64,000 nt of DNA from Escarpia spicata (lineage: Eukaryota; Annelida; Polychaeta; Sabellida; Siboglinidae): assembly GCA_963995525.1 (NCBI GenBank), contig OZ023205.1, positions 60,892,904 to 60,956,903 of the forward strand. Reading direction: 5' to 3'. Positions within the stretch are counted from its first letter, which is position 1, and each line of letters starts with the position of its first letter. Positions 54,301 through 64,000 of this stretch are shown here, in pieces. The notes under the pieces are model-generated. The model saw only the letters and a list, made by a program, of their open reading frames with translations. It was not told the origin of the DNA and searched no databases. The position numbers and the translations under genes were made by a program.

Positions 54301-56076
54301 TCTACTTTGACCCCACCTTCACGATCCGTATATGGTATGCTCATGAGTATGTATTCGGGACTGTCCGTCAGACTTCGATTAGCTACGTCGACTTTATAGA
54401 TGCAAAAAATACGTCATCAACATGTGTGTATATGGATTAGCCACCGCCATGCGAATGAGCCGAGACCGATAAAATTATTAAAATGAAACGTGGACTAGCT
54501 GCTGTTTGTGTCACAGATTCAGCAAAGAAAAGAAGAACAAAATATGGAATAAACGGAGAATGAACATAGCGACAGTTCATGACAGACGGATTGATTTAAA
54601 AGAAAAAATACCAGATCTCCACGCACGAAGCCGCCGATGGTGACGCCGATTTCACATTGAATGATTAGCATTGTTTTTGTTGGAATATAAAAACTATGGT
54701 ACTATCATGTTCCTTTTTCACTAGGTATATCTGGCTATACATTTTGAAGTGGAGTTTTACTTAAACGTTTAGAAAACTAAAATTTTATGATGCCGAGAAA
54801 CATCCAATAATGAAACCATTTTATTTGCACCATAAATCCAGCTGCTGTTTCCATAAGCAGTATAAATACATCATACATCACTGAAGTAATTTACGGTATT
54901 AGAATAGAATAGGTGGTTATGTACTTCTTTCCTACGATCTATAAAGAGCATAACATTATTGTCGATAAAATATAAAGATATATTGCATCAGTGTAAAAAC
55001 ATGTTTTATTTTGTACTAGGAATGCACTAATTATTTGTTCTGCCCATCATTTAGAGTAAAATATATTGAATGTGTTTCTATCGAACTTCTGTTTCGATAA
55101 CAAATAAAATGGCCATTGTATGATGGAAATAAAGTTATAAAATTACAAAACTTTAAAAGTAACGTATATTTTAAAACACTGTTTTCAGTCATCATTGGTA
55201 TATTTAGCTCAAGAAGATCTCTAAAACATTTTTAATGTTGTGGAACATTTATATTTTATGAATCATCAAAATTATTGTAAAAGCAATTTTTTTGACACCT
55301 TTTTATACACTACTCCCAGTATAGTTCACTTAGCATAAATTTGTTTCAACAAATTTAGAAGAATATGCTGTAGAATACAATCCAAACATGATGAGCATAA
55401 GAAAGCATACATTTTATTATGTACACCTGCTTTGCAACATAATGAAGGGATGATGTGCATTTGGATGCACAAATCGTTCGGTTGCACAAATCCATTTGAA
55501 ACGTAGTGATGTACATTTTCCCAGCAGAAGCCACAAGGAACTAATGTGGCAGAACAAAGTCAGACACCTTCTTCACTACTGTGTCAGTTAACATACTGGT
55601 ATATTAATAGCACTGTTGTTATGCATTTTGATACACAAAGCTATCAGATGCACACATCCATTTGAGACTCGAAGTGAGGTAGAACTTCCCAGTAGATGTC
55701 GCACAGAACAGAATGGTGCAGAACAAAGTAAGACGTCATCTTATGTCAGGTGACCCATTGTTCAATTAATGGCACTGTTAAGTAGAGCTCTTCAATTTCC
55801 TCTTTCCAACAGCTCAGCTATTTCCAATGTTCCTGCAAATAAACAAAGTTGAATTTAGGAAACTGAGCCTAAATGTGAGCTAACTCAACACTGTGCAAAT
55901 TAATTCAGTTTAGATATCGGATCATGAGACTTATCACCAAGTGTACAGCTGGCTAAATGGAAAAGAAATACAAGAGAACCGTGTTTGTTGTTTCAGTCAG
56001 ACTAAAATCCCAATCCATTACTTTGGCCAACTTTTAATTTGCTTCTACATAATTACCTGTATGCATTGGTCATATA

Positions 56077-56260
56077 CAGTGCTCTCCAGATAATTCGAAC
56101 TCACATAAGTAAAAGTTCGCTAAGTTAAGTCAATCTTTTCCTCGATCCAGGGCAAAGGTCCCAATAAGGGGACCTTTTGATAACTTTCTAGTTATCAGAA
56201 ATTCCACTTATCAGTATTGTCATGGGTCCCTGGAAGTTCGACCTTATCCAGAATGCACTG
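56077..56260. mobile_element. Pogo-like MITE, 184 bp
   Basis: Bounded by TA dinucleotides at 56075-56076 and 56261-56262. The left end CAGTGCTCTCCAGATAATTC and the right end (as complement) CAGTGCATTCTGGATAAGGT are diverged inverted repeats that continue into TCGAACT. CAGTG termini, a TA duplication and GATAA.TCGAACT words fit pogo/Tigger-derived MITEs. The interior has AAGGTCCC...GGGGACCTT and GATAACT...AGTTATC stems. Non-coding. Confidence 0.75.
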
Positions 56261-57461
56261 TATATTTTCATTTATTCTTGCTCTAATAATTAATGTTGTA
56301 TATACTTATACATATGGGCCATTCTCGTGAAAAGTGTACAGTAACGGTAAAGTAACACGTCAAAAATAAATGTTATGTTTAATTTGTTTTTAGCGAGTAC
56401 TATTATTATCAACTGTGCTATTCACATGAAGCAGCGCAACTTGATCTGATCTATTATTAGATTTGTTTAAAATATATTCATGAATAAAAACTGATGTATA
56501 CTAGAGTGCAGATCTGCTGGTGTCCAAAATTCGTGCATCGCAAAATTCCGTCGCAACATGGCATTGTGTACTTTTTAACAAACCTAAAACGTTTACATTG
56601 AATGATGACATGCCAGCCAGGTTTACTGACAATCGTAACTGTAGCATTAAAACAGTCTGTGAACGTACGAATCTCACAGTTTTATGTTTCGGTTCAAATA
56701 AGTAGGGAAACGGGGACTTTTTCGGCTGACTGGAATTTGGAAAGGCAAGACCCGTAAACACACATACCCAAATCCCAGATTTAGGCAAACAAATTACACC
56801 CACGACCAGTTAATCTTCTTGCTATGGGTGCATATACTTATATTTTAGTGTGCATTTTCGTTCACTGCATGTCAAATACTGGACAATGCAGTTTTACTAA
56901 CTAGAAAGGCAAGACCCTTGCCTAAGGCTACGTTAGTTACTGTAGTAGAGGCTCGACAGACTCAGTGACAGTCCGAGTGGCAGCTGACACCGACTGCAGC
57001 CGCCCGCGTCGGCGGATGTTATAATTCTATTTAATCGAAACGTAACTCGGCTGACGGTATTGGGAAGCAGGATAAATAAACAATGCATACGCTTCCTACA
57101 CTTAAAAATAGCTGTCAATAATCATAAGTCTACACGTTGCTTATTTACAATGCCATTGCTTGAATCAACTCACCTCGGAATCAGACATGTTAGCTGTGTG
57201 TGTGACGTCAACGATCTTTGTGTGGGTCACTGCGCGTGCATGAATAGTCATTATACTTGGGCTGCAGAATTAATCACCCACGTGGCAACAAGCTCAACAT
57301 TATTCACGTAAACACAATTGTTTATCGGCTTTTTGCGCAGATAACACCCAAATTATGCATAAACATGCAAGACATAAGTAGCAGAGAAAGTACTTATGGG
57401 AAATTAATACGTTTTGATAGGGTACACCTCGAATGTATATTAGCTTACAAAGAATCCCTTT

Positions 57462-59215
57462 TAGAAACCCATGTTGAGATGGGTTCATCAAGTTATGTTT
57501 AATAAGAAAATCCACCATGTGATCTTTAGTTAATCTTTCTAATAATCTGCAAGTCACCTCTGTTAAACACACTGGTCTGTAGTTATCTGATTTGTTTCTC
57601 GAGCCCTTTTAAAATAACGGTATAATATTTGCTTCTTTCCATTCTAAAGGAACCACTCCCTCGTTTAATGACAAGTTGAAAACTGTTGCAAGCGGTACGC
57701 TAATTTGTTCTACAATTTCCAATAGTAGTTTGGGTGGAATCCCATCCACTCCAGGTGATTTATTATCCTTCATTTAACTTATTTTCTTATCTACCATTTC
57801 CGGGTTTACAATTAACTGTCGTAAATAGCCTGATTCCGCCCCCTTGAACTTAGCCGCTGGTACTGGCAGTGAACTAATATCTGCCCTAGTAAACACCGCA
57901 CTAAAGTACTCATTCAGGACTTCGGCCATTAAGAATCCCTCTGATATGATATTGCTATCAGCACTTTCTTTTAGAGGACCGACCAACTTTCTGTTTGCTC
58001 CGAACATATGCATAAAAAAACTCTTGCTGTCATGTTTTATATTACAAGCTAATTTTTTGTTATAGCTTCTCTACGAATTTCAAATTTGAGTTGGAGCTTG
58101 GTTAAGTGCTTCTTTATAAATGTTGTAGTCTTTATCATTTCCAGTGCGTCTATATGACTTCCACATCATTTGTTTGTACTTAATTTTTATAAAGGCTTCT
58201 TTCGATAAGTGTTTCTTTCTGGACCGTTTTCATTGTTTTTTCAATAGAACAAACTTATCGACGATGCACTCAATTTCACTTAAGATATTCCAGCATTCTA
58301 TTGCTGTCTTATTCTTAAGTGTGTTATTCCAGTCTATCTATGTTAAATATTTCCTGATGTCCTTATATCTTCCTTTGTGGACGTTTCTCTTTTTATTATT
58401 CCTTTATGATTTTACTTTGATGATAACATACATCTGGTTGTGATCACTACTCCCAGTGACTCACATATTTTGACATTGTCAACTAATTCATTTTGTGATG
58501 ACAAAAATATGTCTAACACATTTTCTTCTCTGGATGGTTATAGCGCATGTTGAGAAAGAAAACTATCTTGTATTAAAATTTAAAATGTGTACTCTGTAAA
58601 TATTTCTGTGGTATATGTCCATGGTTAAAATCCCTCATAATAATACAATCCCTTTGCTCACTTTCATTATAGCGTTTTGTACTTTTTCATTTTCTCCTAT
58701 GCTTATGTTTGGACTTCGATAAACTAACCCAACCGTTAACGTCGAGTTTCCTGTACCCATGTTACACCAAGCAGCTTCTTCGCAATCTGCTACTCTATCT
58801 AATTTTATTTCATAAGCCTGGATAGATTGTTTGATATATAAAATAACCCCACCTCCCCTTCCTCCTATTCTATCTTTCCTAAACATTACATATCCTGTCA
58901 GTCCCAATTCGGTATTTGATATATCGGTGTTTGCCCACGATTCAGTTATACCTATTATGTGAGAATCAATATCTTCTACCATAATGTGTAGTTCACTTCT
59001 TTTGTTTACTACTTGCATTTAAACAAACGCATTTATATCCAGCTTCAGAACAGTTTTCCAGGCTATTCTTTGCTGATTTAGTTGTGCTATCTTTATATAT
59101 GCCTCCAATTTCAGGCCTCTTTGTGAATTGCCCTTGCGCATCTAGTTTAAAAATAAATGCAACCTGTCCCGCTATCAGCAAGCACATATTCGTTGTTTGT
59201 CCCCGAGAATCCATC
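57462..59215 (-). mobile_element. CR1-like LINE copy C, 5' half (endonuclease and start of RT)
   Basis: Minus strand. 59215-58635 carries GYKCVCLNA, then VNKRSELHIMVED, IIGITESWAN, GRGGGVILYIKQSIQAYEIK and TVGLVYRSPN of an AP-endonuclease domain. SDHNQ, its catalytic Ser-Asp-His block, is at 58435-58449. A linker with VLNEYFSAVF follows (57774-58013), then RT motifs SPGVDGIPPKLL and NYRPV, and LIKHNLMNPSQHGFLKG to the insertion point. Several frameshifts and stops; with the 3' half about 3.0 kb of element remains, close to a full ORF2. ORF1 is not recognisable. Confidence 0.9.
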
Positions 59216-59509
59216 TATTACATCACTGCCCCAGGCTGCTAAGCCGTCCCACCTGAAGCACTCTCTGTACAGGTAGATGAGTATTATCTTAGATCTTAAA
59301 ATAACAAACGTTTCTTCACTTGATGCACTTTATGTCGACAGTTGACTGTTAGTATTAGCCACACAGTGAATGATTCGTGACTCAATGCAACGAACATTAA
59401 CGAATACACAACGAACACTTCCTATTTGTTCGTGATAGAAACAAATGTAAATGGTACAACTAGGCAAATGTGTTAATATAATTTTCCATGTTGTCATCTC
59501 ATGTTATTC
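59216..59509. other. No gene recognised
   Basis: May include the 5' leader of the LINE; otherwise unassigned. Confidence 0.4.
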
Positions 59510-59632
59510 TTGATATTGATATTGATATTGATATTGATATTGATATTAATATTAATATTAATATTAATATTAATATTAATATTAATATTAATATTAATAT
59601 TAATATTAATATTAATATTAATATTATTAATA
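59510..59632. repeat. Compound hexanucleotide array (TTGATA)n then (TTAATA)n
   Basis: About six TTGATA units change abruptly to about thirteen TTAATA units. Confidence 0.95.
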
Positions 59633-62600
59633 ATAACACCAATAATAATCATTTATTTTGAAGAATTATGTGCAACCTGTTATATATAAGCTACATCGTC
59701 CATACGTATTTCATTACGAAGTGCATAACAATACCTGATGTTATTCCGTGTACGTCATGATATAGTTATCGTCTCTTTTTAATTTATGTTTAATTTATAC
59801 TTACCCTTCACAATCATAATATCTGAGAAAACCATGTAAACACAAACTCGTAAGTAAATCAAATATGCATGATGAAAAGCTTAGCTACTCACATTATAAA
59901 CAACACGTTCAAGCAAATCAAAAACCAGCGTGAAGTATATAAGATCCATTGTTCAAGCCTGTGTTTCCAACTGTCCACGTCGTTATGATACAGATATTTA
60001 CCATTTTTGTTGGTGTGACATATCATTCAAACCCTCAGAGAATTCAAACCCCAGGCATATGTATTATAGTGGAATACGCATCAAGGTTAGGACGTAGTGG
60101 AAGATCGGGTAATTCATACCTCCTTTTAATCTGCTTTCTCAACTCGTTTGCCCGTCGTATCTTGTGTTAATAATTTTAATAACGTGTGCAGTCTGTTTAA
60201 TAAACATGCATACTTGTTTTAGTTGTTTAACGCCAATCCGTTGAACTTGCCGCGGTCAGTAACGAGATGATAACGAAACACGTGCATCATTTTTGTCCAT
60301 TGGCATTAAACCGTATCTTTTCCCAAATACATCATCATAATCGGCAACTGGCTATAGCTATATTAGGCGTTTATCCATCCTTTTAGCTGATTCGGTAAAC
60401 TGAGATCTCGCAAGAAAATTTGCAAATTTATTATGCACATAAACTGGCCATGACTTGAGCCCGATTGAACTTTGCAATTTGACGAGACTGTGTTTGGCGA
60501 AATCGTCATTTTCCGATTCAATACCTGTAACTAATTTCGAATCGACATGGTGGTGATTAATGTTATTGTTTGTCTGTTCATTTAACCGAAACGAAATTTA
60601 AACTATCCACAAGCGAACTAGCATATCATAATGAATACTTACCTGGAGGTTTGCTTTTTCATGAAATTAGTTTGAAACGTAAAGGGCAAATAAATCGAAC
60701 TGGGGGTGGACTTTTAAGGAAACTTGTGAATAATATATTAATAATAGAAAGATGCGCACGATTAGCACCTTCAACACGAGAACAATGCTCACCAAAATTA
60801 AACATTTGAACTGGAAACAAAAGAGATTGTGTTGCTGCTATACACCTAACATAGTTAACATAACTAATCACTTGCAACCACAACCACATTTTGAAAGTCG
60901 GTGAGTTATTGGGAAAACAAATTTGAACGCACTGCTACCAAATATCAAGGACCACGCCATTGGCGATCGAATTATTTTACTTTATTTGTTGTGTGAATTT
61001 TGATCGTTACAGAAATGTAAGTGTAACTATGTTATGATGTAGCACGTGTATGTATGCCAAATATGTAAGATGGCTAGGTCAGAAAGTAAATATCGCCTCG
61101 GCCCAGTCAGTCATCGATACGTCCGCTGTTTCACTTGGGGTCTATTCACAGGGAAACGGAACAATACCAATTCTGTATTCCCCACTGTATTATTGTTACT
61201 AGATCACGTGGAACGTAGCACCTTGCAAAATCATGTTTTATTGCAAACCGACCTTGGAAGAGTCTACTGAACCGTATACCATGATGTGTTGACAACTAAT
61301 TCAAGCTGCATCAGGAATTGGTGACGCGCCGGAAATAGAATATGTGAGGTTTCATTAGAATCTTCCACTTTTAGATCACATTCTGACTAAACCATTGATG
61401 TTAAAATGTGTATTGTAATTGCAAATTGTTAGTTTATGTTAACTCTTTTAGGTGCTTCACACAAAACTGTTGCCTTTTATGTTTGTTTCCCTTAAAGTTA
61501 TGACAACTTGTTTGCCAAACATCGCAATTGCTATCACGCGACCTAATTGCAAACAAATTAACTGGCCCCAGAAAAAAGTATTAGTAAAAATGCATTGTTT
61601 ATGCATAAGATCACTAGTACTATTTGTCCTCCGCCGGGGTATTTATTATCCCAAACATATCACAGGAAGTAAAATCTATTACCGGCAACCTGTGGCGTTA
61701 CCAAGCAGTACGTCATTAGAATTCGAAGTGTTATCCAGCAAACGCTTCGGTGTTATTTACCAGATGATATCGTACACTAGCTTACGCCCACAAAGGAGCA
61801 ACACACAAAAGGCAGTAGTGTTGCATTTTGATTTTATGAAGCCGTTCCAAAAGTGGCGCTCTCTGTAGGAGAGTTGTTCACAATTCAATTATCGCAGGTA
61901 GGAGAAAGGTTCTTTAGAAAAGCAAGAGCATATTAAAAATACGTGCGTAAATGGCTATTAATAATCTTGTTCTATAATGCATCGCCAAATGACAGGTCAG
62001 AAGGAGGAAAGCGAATAATTACAGAAAGACGCGAGTGAACCTCGGTGCCTCGGAGGAGATGCTCTTTCAGTATTCCAAAGTTAGCGTATTATATAGATAT
62101 TATGCGAAAATGCGGAGTCACACAAGGAGCCGAAAGCTCATAATAAATGTTGTTGCTGTGGTACTTCTAAAATCGGTTACCTTTCATAAACCCGAGGCAT
62201 TTTATTTTAAACTAGATATATTTGTGTTCTCCTCATGCATTAACATAGGTAGGGTTGTGTGGTAGGGTGAATAACGTGTGTGCAGGTTCTAATGTTAAAT
62301 CGCCTGGTTGCTCGTCAACAGCGTCCCTGCGAGGCGCCCGAAGTATATCATTTGGCTGACATGGTCTATTTACCACTGTCAGCGGGTAATTGCCCGTTTG
62401 CGACACCGATTGTACAAAATCGTTGAGGCGGATCGACTTTGTCAACGGTGCATCGACTCAAAGGGCCAGTCGGGGGCTACTCGAGAATCTCTTGTCGCTG
62501 CAGTGGGAACAAACATTTGTTGGTACGCACGTACATAATATGTGCCTTTTCTTGGATTGCAAACATGGCGTTGTGGAAAGGGTTGTGAACTGCAATGATC

Positions 62601-62647
62601 GTCAGAGCTACTGGATTCGGAGTCTTGTACTCTTATTAGGGCCACCC
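59633..62647. other. No gene recognised
   Basis: AT-rich intergenic DNA. The longest open frame (61452-61868, 138 codons) resembles no family I know and lacks supporting splice or promoter context. Confidence 0.45.
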
Positions 62648-62659
62648 ATGGCGCACATG

Positions 62660-62690
<31 letters not shown>

Positions 62691-62723
62691 ATATGTATGT
62701 ATATATATATACATGTGCGCCAT
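62648..62723. other. Inverted repeat around a TA run
   Basis: ATGGCGCACATGTATATATA at the left is mirrored exactly by TATATATACATGTGCGCCAT at the right, enclosing AT-rich sequence. Confidence 0.85.
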
Positions 62724-62856
62724 ATATATATATATATATACATATATACATACATACATACATACATACATACATACATACATACATACATACATACATA
62801 CATACATACATACATACATACATACATACATACATACATACATACATACATACATA
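62724..62856. repeat. (TA)n and (CATA)n microsatellites
   Basis: TA run, then about 28 CATA units, ending at the LINE remnant. Confidence 0.97.
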
Positions 62857-63424
62857 CTGAAGACTGAAGTTCTCCTACCTAGGGAGCACTCTCTCTCGCA
62901 GTGTACACATCGATGACGAACCAATGCCCGAATCGCTATGGCCAGTGTGGCCTTCGGAAGACTTCGCTCGTTAGTATGGGAACACAGAGGAGTGAGCATG
63001 TCCAGTGTCTACGCAATGCTGCGGGCGTCTCAACTCCGCTGAGCTGGTCACATCACCAGAATGTCAAATGAGCGTCTCCCAAAGCGCATACTCTATGGTG
63101 AACTGCGAAGTGGCGCACGCTCCAACGGCGGCCAAAAGAAACGCTTTAAGGACACCTTGAAAATCTTCATGAATGACTTTGAAATCGATCCTGCTTTATG
63201 GGAGACCCTCGCTCAGGACCGACCAGCTTGGCGTTCTGCAATCTCAAAGGGAGCCACTACCTACGAGAAGCACAGCATCGAGACAGCCAAAACCAACCGG
63301 ATAGTGCGCAAAACTCAGGCAAGCAGCGTCTCCACTGCCTCAGCAGTGGGGCTCAGCTCTGCCAGCAGCGTTGTCCTGCCCCCCACTGCTCCAGAAACTT
63401 TCCGGCTAGGAGATATATATATAT
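62857..63424 (+). mobile_element. RTE-like non-LTR retrotransposon C-terminal remnant
   Basis: Starts with LKTEVLLP, then [10 protein letters not shown] and, after a frameshift, ARIAMASVAFGRLRSLVWEH. It jumps to AGHITRMSNERLPKRILYGEL and GGQKKRFKDTLKIF...WETLAQDRPAWR. In intact endonuclease-reverse transcriptase elements of this kind a longer segment (KVYRAVVL to the W of WTGHV) joins these parts, so the copy has an internal deletion; the W before AGH is a TGA stop. Ends at about 63424 beside an AT run. Confidence 0.85.
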
Positions 63425-63578
63425 CTATATACTAACGACAAACACCGTATACTGTTGTAACTGGTACCGACAGATACAATAAAAGTAATACGAATAAATG
63501 TTTTCGGACAGGACTGTTTTCGAATACATTTTTTTAGAGTATTCGTATGCATAGAGGAATACATCTTATATATATTAT

Positions 63579-63579
<1 letters not shown>

Positions 63580-63644
<65 letters not shown>

Positions 63645-63646
63645 AT

Positions 63647-63680
<34 letters not shown>
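63580..63680. repeat. (TA)n microsatellite
   Basis: Nearly pure TA with one CACATACAA interruption. Confidence 0.95.
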
Positions 63681-63682
<2 letters not shown>

Positions 63683-64000
63683 TATGCGAGTAAATGAGTC
63701 TGTACGTTTTAAAAGTAATATACTGATATTACTTATTCACGCAGCAAAAATGACATTAGTTGCAATTAATAGGTGTGCTTTTACGTGTACATGTGCCGGT
63801 GCCGGTGCGTTTCTGATGCGGAAATTGAACCTGTGTATTTGCAGGCATCCACTCTCTCTTTTTCTATAAATAAAGACACAACAGATATTATGCGAGTAAC
63901 AGGTGGCAGGACCTTTCACAATACACTACCTTTGGCGTAGAGCAAATTAAATGTAATTTAGTTGTTTATTGTTTAATGTGCTTAATATGTCAGTCACACC
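63681..64000. other. No gene recognised
   Basis: Non-coding sequence to the window end. Confidence 0.5.

Larger units (their letters stand above)
54125..57461. mobile_element. 3.3-kb insertion with 14-bp terminal inverted repeats (candidate DNA transposon)
   Basis: The left end AAAGGGATTCTTTG (54125-54138) is the exact reverse complement of the right end (57448-57461). The segment sits exactly where the LINE reading frame is interrupted (between HGFLKG and LTNMLCFLED). TTA lies at both junctions if the ends are trimmed by one base, which could be a 3-bp target duplication. No transposase is recognisable; the longest open frames are about 100 codons. It contains a GC hairpin at 54281-54300 and a pogo-like MITE. 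Part of the terminal repeat might derive from LINE sequence. Confidence 0.5.

Noticed and set aside
61452..61868. 138-codon open frame as a gene
   Set aside because: No recognisable domain, no supporting splice or promoter signals, and length is compatible with chance.

Overview
The window looks like nuclear DNA from an invertebrate animal, plausibly a lophotrochozoan such as a mollusc or a relative. Evidence: one gene split by eight GT-AG introns, several decayed non-LTR retrotransposons, a tRNA-derived SINE, MITE-like elements, and a very heavy load of micro- and minisatellites. There are no bacterial operons, no CRISPR and no viral genome. The species is not determinable from the sequence alone.

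The only protein-coding gene I can support is a Polycomb group RING finger gene of the BMI1/MEL-18 (PCGF2/4, Drosophila Psc-like) class on the + strand. Nine coding exons (31843-45660) join in frame into a 643-residue protein. Its N-terminal RING has zinc ligands at the same residue numbers as vertebrate BMI1. A RAWUL (ubiquitin-like) domain spans about residues 160-230, followed by a basic KRRK motif. A long Gln/His-rich tail, unlike the Pro/Ser tail of vertebrate BMI1, ends in a PLDLH motif. The start codon lies 6 bases after a splice acceptor, so at least one 5' non-coding exon should lie upstream, but I cannot place it.

Layout: 1-31.8 kb is upstream DNA with no recognisable gene. It has a CpG-rich promoter-like patch near 360-730, an inverted-repeat element (1831-2304), minisatellites with 38-, 66- and 21-bp units, a 248-bp pure GT tract, a 6.0-kb tandem array of a 45-bp unit with higher-order structure (19316-25282), a pogo-like MITE candidate and an antisense CR1-like LINE (30462-31409). 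From 31.8 to 45.7 kb is the PCGF gene. Its introns hold a (CACT)n array next to a splice donor, a SINE, a perfect 15-bp hairpin, a polypyrimidine/G-quadruplex tract, two CpG-rich islands and a sense LINE. From 45.7 to 64 kb lie a possible 3' UTR, a second giant GT tract, a 54-bp-arm foldback, and a near full-length CR1-like LINE (52888-59215, - strand). That LINE is interrupted by a 3.3-kb segment with 14-bp terminal inverted repeats, which itself holds a 184-bp pogo-like MITE. An RTE-like retrotransposon remnant lies near 63 kb.

Most open reading frames in this window are read-throughs of tandem repeats whose unit is a multiple of three, or shadows; I do not call them genes. Repeat boundaries are approximate unless stated.
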